Positions 50,602 to 58,986 of a stretch of DNA of 64,000 bases are shown one piece after another. The notes beneath the pieces were generated by a model. That model did not search any database, had not been told where the DNA came from, and worked only from the letters and a program-made list of their open reading frames with translations. This DNA is from Schaalia georgiae DSM 6843. Lineage in GTDB: Bacteria > Actinomycetota > Actinomycetes > Actinomycetales > Actinomycetaceae. The stretch lies in NCBI RefSeq assembly GCF_000429245.1, contig NZ_AUBM01000009.1, positions 154,981 to 218,980 of the forward strand, given 5' to 3'. Position numbers and translations under genes: made by a program. The number at the start of each line of letters is the position of its first letter. Positions within the stretch are counted from its first letter, which is position 1.

Positions 50602-50613
50602 ATGACATGTAAT
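50602..50613. promoter_or_regulatory. candidate MarR operator upstream of the osmoprotectant operon
   Basis: ATGACATGTAAT, 11 of 12 bases symmetric about ACATGT, within the AT-rich stretch 50600-50625 just upstream of marR. Position and symmetry fit a self-regulated MarR site. Confidence 0.45.
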
Positions 50614-50675
50614 GTTATTGTGATGCGTGACGCAGAATAGACTGCATAGAGTGGCGGATGTCACTGAATCTGGGG

Positions 50676-50735
50676 GTTTGTGGGTGTGGGGTTTGTGGGT
50701 GTGGGGTTTGTGGGTGTGGGGCTTGTGGGCGTGTG
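50676..50735. repeat. 15-bp minisatellite, four units
   Basis: GTTTGTGGGTGTGGG is repeated three times exactly (50676, 50691, 50706), and a degenerate unit follows at 50721. It lies at the upstream edge of island R2, in the 1.49-kb gene-poor gap 50577-52064. From 50815 to 50900 degenerate CCTGTCCTGATG-type units continue the R-island motif family. Confidence 0.9.
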
Positions 50736-51195
50736 GATGGGTGTGGAGGTGGTGTTGGGGGCCTGGCCCAGGTGGCCACTGAGGAAGTGGTGTGGGTGGT
50801 GTGGGCTCATGGGCGGTTGTCTGCCCCAGCGACCCGTTGCCTGTCCTGATGTGGGTCTGTGTCCGCCCTGTCCTGATGCGGACTCGTCCCCGGATGGGAA
50901 AATACGGCAGTCGCACCCGTATCCACCAGCAGGGCCGACCGTCAAGCAGTTGGGCCGCTGTGGTGGGCGCCTTTCGTTGAGCGCTGGGCCACTACGCGGG
51001 ACGCTTCTCCCTGCCCGCGGGGCTGTTGGGCGCACCTGAACGGAGGCTAGTGGACATCCACGCCTCTCCGCGCCCGTGGGGCTGTTGGGCGTCTCATTGC
51101 GAACGATGTTGTGTTCTCGGAGGGGAGCCCCGCCCCTGGGGCGGGCGCAGGGGTTGTTTTGCAAGCGAAGTGGAGTTCTCAAAGGGATACCGTCA

Positions 51196-51223
51196 CTTTG
51201 CAAGTGTTATAACGCTTGCAAAG
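51196..51223. repeat. palindrome P2 in R2
   Basis: CTTTGCAAGTGTTATAAC followed by GCTTGCAAAG; identical, on the opposite strand, to the element in R1. Confidence 0.88.
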
Positions 51224-51340
51224 CGTGGTATCCCTGTGAAAGCGGAGGCATCGCTGTGAAAACGGGACCCGTCGTGTCGGTACCGCTGTGAAAACAGCCC
51301 ACGGCGCGCAACACCCGGACTCAAACGCTCGCCGGCAAAG

Positions 51341-51650
51341 TGTTCCCACTGCGGAACACCGATCCTGACGGACAAGCACTGCGCCCTCCGGCGCCCGAGG
51401 CGCAGACCAGCGCCGCCTCAGTCCCCTCCCTGGGCGCGCCGGGCGGGGCAGAGAGTTGACTGAGTCCACCAACGGCGTGCCCACAGCCGCCACAAGCGGC
51501 CCCATTCCCAGCGACCAAGCCGAAACCATACCCAAATTAGCGAGCCGACCAGCCGCCACCCCCACCACGGAACCCTCCCGAACCCAACGAACAGCATCGG
51601 GGCACGAAACCACCTACTGGGGCAGGACAACCCCCATTGGGGCAGGTTAA
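51341..51650 (+). pseudogene. decayed zinc-ribbon gene fragment inside R2
   Basis: The frame at 51341 reads CSHCGTPILTDKHC (51341-51382), three of the four cysteines of a zinc ribbon, then loses the fourth. A different frame at 51456-51647 gives a Thr/Pro/Ala linker (TPTTEPSRTQRTAS) like those that follow zinc ribbons in actinobacterial membrane proteins. The pieces suggest a frameshifted relic. The minus strand of R1 shows the same pieces. Beyond it, a frame to 51973 ends in a hydrophobic segment (LPLIAVVILALGALA), possibly part of the same relic. Low confidence. Confidence 0.35.
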
Positions 51651-51661
51651 TAACCTGCCCC
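51639..51661. repeat. palindrome P1 in R2
   Basis: GGGGCAGGTTA-A-TAACCTGCCCC, perfect 11-bp arms, same as in R1 and R3. Confidence 0.9.
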
Positions 51662-52064
51662 AATGCACCGTAACCTACCCCAATGCGGAGCCCCGCCCAC
51701 TCCAGCAGTGCCCGGCTGCGGAGAAGCTGCTCCCATTGCCTACCCCAATGCACCGTTTCCTGCCCCGATGCGGTGCAGCGCTTGCAAAACGACCCACCCG
51801 GGCGCCTTGTCGTCAGATTCTCCAATACGGAACTCCGCCGAAAACGCCGAGTCGTATGGCTGCCGCTCCTCCTCCTCTTCGCCACCTCGCCCGCCAAGCA
51901 CTCCGCCGCAGCTAAGCAGGGCGTCCTGCCCCTGATCGCGGTGGTCATCCTCGCCCTGGGCGCATTGGCCTGAGGGCACCACCACCTTCGGACGCGCGGC
52001 GGGGCCGGGACCGGCGGTCCCGCAGTGGTTCCACCGGACCGGCCCCCGCCTCGTCGGAAAGGGA

Positions 52065-53426
52065 TCAGTCCGAGGTGGCGCGGTGCCTCTTCGCGTAGGC
52101 CTCGCCCTCCAACTCGGAGCCGGAGGGGGCCGAGGCCGGGGTCGCGGCCTCCAGGTTCGTTCCGCGCAGCTTCGAGACGGTGCGCATGGTGTGGTAGACG
52201 AGGATCGCGGCGGCCGACCCCAGGGCGATCCCGCCGAAGGTCATGCCAGACACGGTCCACGTGAAATCGGCGATCGCGACGATGAGTGACACAGCCGCGG
52301 TGTTGAGGTTGACGGGGTTGGAGAAGTCCACGCGGTTCTGCACCCAGATGCGCACGCCCAGCATCCCGATCATCCCGTAGAGCACTGTGCCCGCGCCGCC
52401 GAGCACCCCGTGGGGGATGGTGGCGATCAGGGCGCCGAACTTCGGCATGAGGGACAGTGCGAAGGCGAAGAGCGCGGCGATCACGTAAGCCGCGGTCGAG
52501 TACACGCGAGTGGCGGCCATGACCCCGATGTTCTCCGCGTAGGTCGTCGTGCCCGAGCCGCCTCCGGCCCCAGCGAGCATCGTCGAAACGCCGTCGGCGA
52601 CCAGGGCGCGGCCCGTCAGACCGTCCAGGTTCTCGCCCGTCATGGCGGACACCGACTTCACGTGGCCGACGTTCTCGGCGACCAGTACGAAGACCACGGG
52701 GACGAACAGGCCCAGCGTCGAGACCGCGAAAGCGGGGGCGTGGAACTGCGGCAGCCCGATCCACCCGGCGGAACCGACGGCGGTGAAGTCGACCTCGCCT
52801 TGGACGACGGCCGCCGCGTAGCCGACGAGCACGCCGATGAGGATCGACAGGCGCCCGATAATGCCCTTGAACAGCACCGTCACCAGGCAGACCGCCACGA
52901 TCGTCACGACTGCCGTGACGGGCCCCTCCTTCACCCAGTTCCATGCGGCGGGCGCCAGGTTCAAACCGATGAGCGCCACGATCGCCCCCGTGACCACGGG
53001 CGGCATGATCGCGTCGATCCACCGCACTCCGGCGAAGTGGACGACCGCGCCCACCAGGGCCAGCGTCGCGCCGGTGGCGATGATGCCGCCGAGGGCGTAG
53101 TCGGCGCCGTGGGTCTGCGAGACCGCCAGGATCGGCGAGATGAGGGCGAATGAGGAGCCCAGGTACGAGGGCAGGCGCCCCGCAGTGATGAGGAAGAAGA
53201 GCAGAGTCCCCGCGGCCGTGAAGAACAGGGTCGTCGACGGGGGGAAGCCGGTGAGCAGGGGGACCAGGAACGTCGCGCCGAACATCGCGATGACGTGCTG
53301 GGCGCCGATGCCGATCGTTCGGGGCCATGAGAGGCGCTCGCCGGGCAGGACGACATCGCCCGGTTGGATGGAAGTGCCGTCCCCGTGGGTCCGCCATGTG
53401 AAAATGCTGGACTTTTGTGCGCTCAT
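52065..53426 (-). CDS. uracil permease-like NCS2 transporter
   Basis: 453-residue nucleobase transporter of the NCS2 family. Visible are QHVIAMFGATFLVPLLTGF at the N-terminus, the substrate-site segment LVAENVGHVKSV (Glu in helix 8) and TTTYAENIGVMAATRVYS (helix 10). The latter is the pattern of uracil-type members (UraA, RutG, PyrP) rather than xanthine ones. Start ATG 53426 (MSAQKSSIF); the longer frame to 53516 has no ribosome site. The upp gene lies 8 kb away on the same strand and the two could act together in uracil salvage. The downstream side, 51974-52064, holds no gene. Confidence 0.9.
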   Translation of the reverse strand: MSAQKSSIFTWRTHGDGTSIQPGDVVLPGERLSWPRTIGIGAQHVIAMFGATFLVPLLTGFPPSTTLFFTAAGTLLFFLITAGRLPSYLGSSFALISPILAVSQTHGADYALGGIIATGATLALVGAVVHFAGVRWIDAIMPPVVTGAIVALIGLNLAPAAWNWVKEGPVTAVVTIVAVCLVTVLFKGIIGRLSILIGVLVGYAAAVVQGEVDFTAVGSAGWIGLPQFHAPAFAVSTLGLFVPVVFVLVAENVGHVKSVSAMTGENLDGLTGRALVADGVSTMLAGAGGGSGTTTYAENIGVMAATRVYSTAAYVIAALFAFALSLMPKFGALIATIPHGVLGGAGTVLYGMIGMLGVRIWVQNRVDFSNPVNLNTAAVSLIVAIADFTWTVSGMTFGGIALGSAAAILVYHTMRTVSKLRGTNLEAATPASAPSGSELEGEAYAKRHRATSD

Positions 53427-53586
53427 GAGTGAGCTGTCTCCGATCAGGTGATGGGCGTGTGGCCGGTCAGCCGGTCGGAACACCAGGATACTTCGCCCCA
53501 AGGGGGCGCACGTCACATCTGGGGATTATGTGACGGGTTTCCCTGGAACCCTCGTGATCCGGGCCGAGCTGTGGGACCCTTGAGGA

Positions 53587-54012
53587 GTGAGCACTCCGAA
53601 CGCCCCCATCGCCGCGCCCCCCGACTACCCCGGTTCTCATGGGGCGGGGGCCGCCTCGGACCCCTACGGGTCGTACACCGGGGCGCCCGGGGGCGGGCCC
53701 GCCGCCCTGGGGGAGGTGTTCCCCGGGACGGAGCGGATCGACGCTGCGGCGGTCTTCGCGATGGGCGGCTACACCGCGCCCAAGCCGATCGCGAACCCGG
53801 TGGCGACTGTTGCCCTGTGGCTGTCGGTCCTGGCGATGCCGCTGCTGGGGTTTTTCTGCCCGGTCCCCTTGGTGCTCGGAATTATCGGCCTGAACCGTTC
53901 CCACAGTTTGCCGGGGCAGGTGGGCCGCCACGAGTCCGCAGCGGCGCTCGTCCTATCGGGGGGTGCGCTGGCCTGGTGGGTCGTCATGTACGCGATCGTG
54001 TTCGAATGGTGA
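53587..54012 (+). CDS. DUF4190-type small membrane protein
   Basis: 141 aa. The N-terminal 70 residues are Pro/Gly/Ala-rich and disordered; two membrane helices (about 72-98 and 115-138) flank the short loop GIIGLNRSHSLPGQVGRHESAA. That loop pattern (GxxGLxRS...G+..A) is the DUF4190 signature. GTG at 53587 has GAGGA directly against it, too close to be ideal, so the exact start is uncertain. Function unknown. Divergent from the permease across 160 bp. Confidence 0.75.
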   Translation: MSTPNAPIAAPPDYPGSHGAGAASDPYGSYTGAPGGGPAALGEVFPGTERIDAAAVFAMGGYTAPKPIANPVATVALWLSVLAMPLLGFFCPVPLVLGIIGLNRSHSLPGQVGRHESAAALVLSGGALAWWVVMYAIVFEW

Positions 54013-54122
54013 GGGCAATGGTGAGGGCGCTGCCCCCCGTGACTGATGCCACCGGCCGTGCTCCTGCGCGGATTCGCTTTCGACGGCCGTTTCCGTTTAT
54101 CATTGTCCGGCACGATGTGCAC

Positions 54123-54208
54123 GGAGGATTCGCCTAGTGGCCTATGGCGCACGCTTGGAAAGCGTGTTGGGTGCAAGCCCTCGGGGGTTCGAATCCCCCA
54201 TCCTCCGC
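54123..54208 (+). tRNA. tRNA-Ser (anticodon GGA)
   Basis: 86 nt with acceptor stem GGAGGAT/ATCCTCC, D arm, anticodon stem CACGC/GCGTG around TTGGAAA (anticodon GGA), a long variable arm and a T arm GGGGGTTCGAATCCCCC. The long variable arm fits a serine isoacceptor. CCA is not encoded. Confidence 0.97.
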
Positions 54209-54216
54209 AGGTGTTT

Positions 54217-54256
54217 AGCCCCGGAACTGCTTATCGTTGCGGTTCCGGGGCTTTCT
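54217..54256 (+). terminator. Rho-independent terminator of tRNA-Ser
   Basis: AGCCCCGGAAC (54217-54227) and GTTCCGGGGCT (54242-54252) form an 11-bp stem followed by TTCTT. Confidence 0.88.
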
Positions 54257-54582
54257 TGCGTCAACACCCTGTGTCAACATCGGGCGCTCTGTGGGCGGCA
54301 GCCCGGGACTCGTTGGAGCCCCGGGGTTTTCTTTTGTGGGCGCGCCTCGACGGCGCACGTGGAGCGCCGTCGAGGCGGGAGCCGTTCCCGTTACCTTGTT
54401 GGTGGTCCCGGGTGGTCCGGGGGTGGGGTGTGCATGGTGCTTGGGGACCGCGTTCCGTGGGCCGCCGCCGTTTCCCCGCGCGCCCTGCGCCTGCCCGTCG
54501 TCGTGAGGGACCGCGTTCCGTGGGGCCGCCGCTGTCCCCCGGGGTGGAGCGCGCGCTCCGGGGAGCGTGTACACTGGAGCCC
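54257..54582. other. GC-rich gap between tRNA-Ser and SRP RNA
   Basis: No gene seen. It holds a 14-bp stem at 54343-54377 (CGCCTCGACGGCGC / GCGCCGTCGAGGCG, 7-base loop) and a 17-bp direct repeat, GGGACCGCGTTCCGTGG, at 54444 and 54507. The promoter of the SRP RNA should lie near 54540-54580. Confidence 0.6.
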
Positions 54583-54670
54583 GGTCCTCCGCGTGACGGT
54601 ATCATCCGAACCTCCCCAGGGCAGGAATGCAGCAAGGATAAGGGTGCGCTGCCGGGTGCGCGGAGGATCC
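54583..54670 (+). ncRNA. ffs: signal recognition particle RNA (4.5S type)
   Basis: Contains the conserved apical domain ACCTCCCCAGGGCAGGAATG followed by CAGCAAGGATAAGGG, the SRP RNA signature as in mycobacteria. Flanks GGTCCTCCGCG (54583) and CGCGGAGGATC (to 54669) pair to close the hairpin. The exact ends are uncertain by a few bases. The 215 bp to the next gene show no terminator with a T-tract. Confidence 0.93.
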
Positions 54671-54884
54671 TCGTATTCCCGGACGGGCACTCCACTCCGC
54701 TGCCCGTGCCCTTCGGAGTGCTTCCCGAGATCCCCGCCTCGTCGCGCGTCCTTCCGTCGCCCGCGCCCCCCCCCGCGAGGGTCCGCCAGTGGCGCAGTTT
54801 CCAGCGTTTGTGCTGCCGAGTGCCACGGGCCAAGGCCCGTCCCCTTGACGGTCCCGGTCCGCAGTGCTCGCGCGCGCGGCGCGC

Positions 54885-55451
54885 TCAGGCGCCCAAGCCG
54901 TCGATGACCTCCGCTGCGGGCAGTGCGGCCAGCAGCTCCCCCGGCACGAAGAGCTTCGAGGCGCGCAGGCCCGATCCGATGCAGCTCCATCCGCTGGCGC
55001 AGCTCGAGTCGATGAGGAGGCGCCACTGAGGGGGGACGCCCACAGGCGTGATGCCCCCGTACTCCATGCCGGAGGCCTCGACGGCGCGGTCCTGGGGCCA
55101 AAAACTCGCCTTGCGCACGTCGAGGAGCTTCTTGACGACGTGGTTGACGTCGGCGCTGGTCGTGGCTCGCACGACGCACGCGGCCACCCGTTCCTCGCCC
55201 GCGCGCTTGCCCGCGACCAGGATGCAGTTGGAGGACAGCGCTAAGTCCATTCCGAAGGCCCGCGTCATCGTCTCGGTGTCGGCCAGATCCGGGTCGATCG
55301 GCGCGACGAGCGCCGACGAGGCGAGGGCTGGGTCCTGGTCGGCCAGCGCGGCGAGCGCGCGCGCCACGGGCTGGCCGACCAGGTCGAGGTGGTCGAGGGC
55401 GGGCACGGGGCGCAGGGTCCCGATGCCGGGGATGTCAGTGTGATCCGTCAT
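54885..55451 (-). CDS. YbaK/EbsC-type aminoacyl-tRNA deacylase domain protein
   Basis: 188 aa; hydrolyses mischarged tRNA in characterised relatives (YbaK for Cys-tRNA-Pro, ProX for Ala-tRNA-Pro). The YbaK domain spans about residues 50-185. It has VKKLLDVRKASFWP and the diagnostic GGITPVGVP loop. The usual conserved Lys is in KKLLD. ATG 55451. Lies between the SRP RNA and tRNA-Arg, convergent with the former. Substrate tRNA not assignable. Confidence 0.85.
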   Translation of the reverse strand: MTDHTDIPGIGTLRPVPALDHLDLVGQPVARALAALADQDPALASSALVAPIDPDLADTETMTRAFGMDLALSSNCILVAGKRAGEERVAACVVRATTSADVNHVVKKLLDVRKASFWPQDRAVEASGMEYGGITPVGVPPQWRLLIDSSCASGWSCIGSGLRASKLFVPGELLAALPAAEVIDGLGA

Positions 55452-55635
55452 GGCGCTACGCTACGCCCTCGCGGCACCACTCCGGGAGGGCGGCCGCATC
55501 GCGGGCCAATGCGACGGCCCGCCCGGCGGGGAGCTCCGCGGTTCTGTGGCTGGTGCGCGTGTGACTCATAGCCCAGGCTCTCGTTTTGGCTTTCCCGGGC
55601 CTTCCGTGTAACCTTGTACCCAGCCAAACGGCGAA

Positions 55636-55708
55636 GCGCTCGTAGCTCAATGGATAGAGCATCTGACTACGGATCAGAAGGTTGGGGGTTCGAGTCCCTT
55701 CGAGCGCG
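55636..55708 (+). tRNA. tRNA-Arg (anticodon ACG)
   Basis: 73 nt: acceptor GCGCTCG/CGAGCGC, anticodon stem TCTGA/TCAGA with loop CTACGGA (anticodon ACG, expected to be edited to ICG by TadA), and T arm GGGGGTTCGAGTCCCTT. No CCA encoded. A tadA gene is also in this window. Confidence 0.97.
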
Positions 55709-55855
55709 CAGCGGCCCCCCTCGGTGCGATCCACCGGCGGGGGTTCTGCTTATCTTACGCGAATGGTCCCGGCATAGCCGGGCGCATAGCTGAAGAATCT
55801 CACAGTTGAGGCGCGCGGCCCCATTAGAGGGAATGCCCGTTCAGCGTCTCACGGT

Positions 55856-56785
55856 TCAGTGCGGCCTGCGCCCGGTCGGCGGGACGACGACCCACGGATG
55901 TGCGGGGATCCCCTCCAGCCCCCGGTCCCCCAGGGCGTCGGCGATGTCCGCTGCCCGGCGCGCGCCTCGAACCCCCAGGGACTCCCCGATGAGGCCGACC
56001 ACGTCGGCCGGCCCCCAGCCCAGGTCCGCCAGGTCCGCCAGTGTGACCGCGCCGTCGCGCTTCGCCAAGCGCGCACCCGACTCCGACACCGCCAGGGGCA
56101 CGTGCGCGTAGGTGGGTTGGGCGAGTCCCAGCAGGGACGCCAACTGCGCCTGCCCGGGCGCTTGTGCCAGCAGGTCGTCACCGCGCACCACCTGGTCGAC
56201 GCCCTGGAAGGCGTCATCGACCACGGAGGCCAGGTTGTAGGCGGGCACGCCGTCCGCGCGCCGCACCACGAACTGGTCGACGGGCCCCGTGTACTGGCCG
56301 TGGAGGGCATCGGTGACGGTCCACTGCGCCCGGGGGGCCGCCAGCCGCAGCGCGGGGGCCCGGCCCAGGGCGGCCAGGGCCTCGCGGCGGGAGGCGCGCT
56401 CGGCCCCGCTCAGGCGCGCGCAGGTGCCCGGGTAATGGCCGGGCGGGACATGCGGCGCCGACGCGGCCTCACGGATATCGCGGCGCGAGCAGTAGCACTC
56501 GAAGACGAGGCCCCGCGACGCCAGCTCCTCCAACGCGGCGCGGTGGGCGTGGGCGCGCTGGGACTGGATGAGGGGCTCGCCGTCCCAATCGACGCCTATG
56601 GCCTCCAGGTCGTCCAGCTGGCGCTGCGCCGAGCCCGCGCGCTCCCGGTCGATGTCCTCGATGCGCATCACGAAGCGCCGTCCGCTCAGACGCGCCGCCG
56701 CCCACGCAAGGATCGCGGTGCGCAGGTTCCCCAAATGGAGGTCCCCCGTGGGGGAGGGGGCGAATCGTCCTGCGGGTGTGGTCAT
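55856..56785 (-). CDS. gluQ: glutamyl-Q tRNA(Asp) synthetase
   Basis: Attaches glutamate to the queuosine base of tRNA-Asp; a truncated GluRS without the anticodon-binding domain. 309 aa. HIGH-type motif RFAPSPTGDLHLGNLRTAILAW at residues 7-28, IEDIDRERAG, a zinc site CYCSRRDI...CARL, and the KMSKR-like LAKRDGAVTL. Start is ATG 56785 (MTTPAGRFAPS). The longer frame to 56974 is GC-rich filler. The 247 bp upstream to crcB show no motif. Confidence 0.92.
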   Translation of the reverse strand: MTTPAGRFAPSPTGDLHLGNLRTAILAWAAARLSGRRFVMRIEDIDRERAGSAQRQLDDLEAIGVDWDGEPLIQSQRAHAHRAALEELASRGLVFECYCSRRDIREAASAPHVPPGHYPGTCARLSGAERASRREALAALGRAPALRLAAPRAQWTVTDALHGQYTGPVDQFVVRRADGVPAYNLASVVDDAFQGVDQVVRGDDLLAQAPGQAQLASLLGLAQPTYAHVPLAVSESGARLAKRDGAVTLADLADLGWGPADVVGLIGESLGVRGARRAADIADALGDRGLEGIPAHPWVVVPPTGRRPH

Positions 56786-57032
56786 GGCGCCAGTGTACGA
56801 GGCGGGGGCCGGAGCGCCGCCCGGGCGCCGCGTGTTCCGTGGAACGGCGCCGCTGTGCGCGCAGCCCCGCGGCCGGTCTGCGGGCCGGAGGGCTCGGCCC
56901 GCGAGCCGGGAGGCGGGCGCCCTCATCCCGCGCGCCTGGCAGGCGGAGCAGGCCGCGCCGGGCGGCGGCGGCACCGGGCGGAGGCTGCGGCTACTGCTCC
57001 GCTGCCGGGGCCCGTCGGCCTATCCTGGGCGC

Positions 57033-57473
57033 ATGGACGAGCATCGGACGGTTCCCGAATGGGTGTGCGTCGCAGCGGGTGGCGCGCTGGGCACGCTTGC
57101 GCGGGCGGGACTGGACTGCGCGGCCGCCGCGCGCCCTGTGGGAGGGCTCTTCGCCCCCTGGTCGATCCTGGTGGTCAACGTGGTCGGGGCTTTCGCACTG
57201 GGGGCGCTCGCGGCGTTCACGGGCGCGCGCTCCGCCGCGTTCCCGGAAAGGGCCCGGGCTCTCGCTCGTCTCAGGCTCTTCGCGGGCACGGGTTTCGCCG
57301 GGGCGTTCACCACCTACGGGGGCTACGCGGCGTGGACGGTGTCCTCCGCCGCCCAGTGGAGCACGCGCGCCCACGGGGCGGCGCTGGCCCTCGCGCAGTC
57401 GGCGGGGCTGCTCGCGGTGGGGGCGGCGGTCGCATGGGCGGGCCACCGCCTCGTGTCGGGGGCACAGCGGTGA
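57033..57473 (+). CDS. crcB: fluoride channel subunit CrcB/FluC, first copy
   Basis: 146-residue four-helix membrane protein. Fluoride exporter motifs: AAGGALGTLAR, ILVVNVVGAFALGAL (Asn of the pore) and GFAGAFTTYGGYAAW, where the usual TTFSTF is TTYGGY. Two different subunits often form one channel in Gram-positive bacteria; this copy has the more divergent TTYGGY. ATG 57033; the stop overlaps the GTG of the second copy as GTGA. No fluoride riboswitch recognised upstream. Confidence 0.9.
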   Translation: MDEHRTVPEWVCVAAGGALGTLARAGLDCAAAARPVGGLFAPWSILVVNVVGAFALGALAAFTGARSAAFPERARALARLRLFAGTGFAGAFTTYGGYAAWTVSSAAQWSTRAHGAALALAQSAGLLAVGAAVAWAGHRLVSGAQR

Positions 57474-57856
57474 GCCCGGCGATGTGCGCGGCCCTGGCGT
57501 GTGCTGGTGCGCTCGGGGCGCTCGCCAGGTGGCGCCTCGACGGCTGGGCGCGTAGTGCCACGGCGGACGCGGCGCCGGTCCTGGGCAAGTGCGGCATCGT
57601 CGCGGTCAACGTCGTGGGGTCGGCCGCAGCGGGACTGCTGCTGGCGTGGAGCGCCTCGCCGGCCGCCCACGTCGCCTCCACGGGCTTCCTCGGCGGGTTC
57701 ACGACGTTCTCGACGGCTCTGGTCGATGCCGTCGACCTGTGGCGCGGCGGCAGGCGCGCGAGCGCCGTGGCCCTCGCCGTGGGCACGTGGGCGGCGTCGG
57801 TCGCCGCCGCAGCAGCAGCGGTGTGGGCCGCGTGGCCGGGGACGCCAGGGGTGTGA
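57470..57856 (+). CDS. crcB: fluoride channel subunit CrcB/FluC, second copy
   Basis: 128 aa, four helices. Motifs ACAGALGALARWRLDG, GIVAVNVVGSAAAGLLLAW and GFLGGFTTFSTALVDAV, with the canonical TTFST. GTG 57470 overlaps the stop of the first copy; ATG 57482 is an alternative. Probably a heterodimer partner. Confidence 0.9.
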   Translation: MSPAMCAALACAGALGALARWRLDGWARSATADAAPVLGKCGIVAVNVVGSAAAGLLLAWSASPAAHVASTGFLGGFTTFSTALVDAVDLWRGGRRASAVALAVGTWAASVAAAAAAVWAAWPGTPGV

Positions 57857-57966
57857 GGCCGCTCTCCGCGTGCCCGCACTGTGGAGTTTTGTAACGGAGA
57901 ATTTGGCCGCCCTGGTGCGCCCCCATATGCTGCGTTCATCAGGGCCAACGATTACGGAGGCAACAC

Positions 57967-58986
57967 ATGATCCACCTGACAGGGGTGCGCAAGGCCTACC
58001 CCGTCAAAGGCGGCAACACCGTGGTCGCGCTCGACGGCGTCAACCTCCACGTCACCCGGGGATCCATCCATGGGATCGTCGGTCGCTCCGGCGCGGGCAA
58101 GTCCACACTCATCCGCTGTCTGACGGCCCTCGAGAGGCCGACCGAGGGCAGTATCGTCGTCGACGGCCTCGACTTGGCGACGCTGAGCGGCAAGGCGCTG
58201 CGCGACGCCCGGCGCCGCATCGGCATGGTCTTCCAAGCGGCGAACCTCCTGGACGCGCGCACCGCCTCCGACAACATCGGCTACCCCCTCAAACTCGCGG
58301 GCGTCCCCAAGGAGCAGAGGCGCGAGCGCGTCGAGGAACTGCTCGACCTGGTCGGCCTGGCGGGGCGGGGGGACTCCTACCCCTCCCAGTTGTCGGGCGG
58401 GCAGCGCCAGCGCGTCGGGATCGCCCGCGCGCTCGCCGACGACCCCGCAGTACTGCTCTGCGACGAACCCACGAGCGCCCTCGACACCGAGTCGACGGCC
58501 CAGATCCTCGCGCTGCTCAAACAGGTGCGTGAGATCGCCGGCGTCACCGTGGTCGTCATCACTCATGAGATGGCGGTCGTGCGCGAGATCTGCGACTCGG
58601 TGACCCTGCTGGACCACGGGACCGTCACCCAGACGGGGACGATCGCCGAGGTCGTATCCGACCCCGCCAGCCCCCTCGCCCGCGAACTGGTCCCCACTCC
58701 CGCAGTCGACCACGCGCCCCCGGGCGCGGACGGCTCCCCGGACCCCGGGGCCTCCGGGACGGTCCTGCTCGACGTGGTCTTCACCTCGCACCCGGGCGTT
58801 CCCACGGGGGCCACAGTGCTGCACCTGGCGTCCTCCATGGGCGCAGACGTGACGGCGGGGACCTTCGAGTCCATCGGCGACATCCAAGTGGGCCGCCTGG
58901 CGCTCACGGTCCCGGCGTACCACGCGGCCTCCATCATCGAGCAACTGCGCAAGAACAGCATCCACGCGGAAGTGAGGGACCGATGA
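57967..58986 (+). CDS. metN: methionine ABC importer ATPase with NIL domain
   Basis: 339-residue ATPase: Walker A GRSGAGKST near residue 38, signature LSGGQRQR, Walker B VLLCDEPTSALD, switch VITHEMAV. The C-terminal NIL domain (about 262-339, ending HAEVRDR) senses methionine and shuts the importer in characterised MetN. CGGAGGCAACAC precedes the ATG. Overlaps metI by 4 bp (ATGA). The 110 bp upstream contain no S-box riboswitch that I can recognise. Confidence 0.94.
   Translation: MIHLTGVRKAYPVKGGNTVVALDGVNLHVTRGSIHGIVGRSGAGKSTLIRCLTALERPTEGSIVVDGLDLATLSGKALRDARRRIGMVFQAANLLDARTASDNIGYPLKLAGVPKEQRRERVEELLDLVGLAGRGDSYPSQLSGGQRQRVGIARALADDPAVLLCDEPTSALDTESTAQILALLKQVREIAGVTVVVITHEMAVVREICDSVTLLDHGTVTQTGTIAEVVSDPASPLARELVPTPAVDHAPPGADGSPDPGASGTVLLDVVFTSHPGVPTGATVLHLASSMGADVTAGTFESIGDIQVGRLALTVPAYHAASIIEQLRKNSIHAEVRDR

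Larger units (their letters stand above)
51151..51688 (-). repeat. dispersed repeat copy R2 (inverted to R1)
   Basis: Reverse-complement match of 28850-29387 over its whole length, with point differences only. It carries P2 at 51196-51223 and P1 at 51639-51661. Beyond its end, units of CCTACCCCAATG continue to 51775, ending with CTTGCAAAACG. Recombination between R1 and R2 would invert about 22 kb. Confidence 0.9.

Noticed and set aside
51683..51973. 97-codon plus-strand frame ending in a hydrophobic segment, as a real membrane-protein gene
   Set aside because: No ribosome site, the first half runs through R-family repeat units, and only the last 25 residues look membrane-like. It may be part of the relic noted at 51341.
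54123..54260. Integration (att) site in tRNA-Ser
   Set aside because: No duplicated tRNA 3' end nearby and no integrase in the window.
57857..57966. SAM riboswitch upstream of metN
   Set aside because: The gap is only 110 bp, and I could not identify the conserved S-box core or a pairing scheme.
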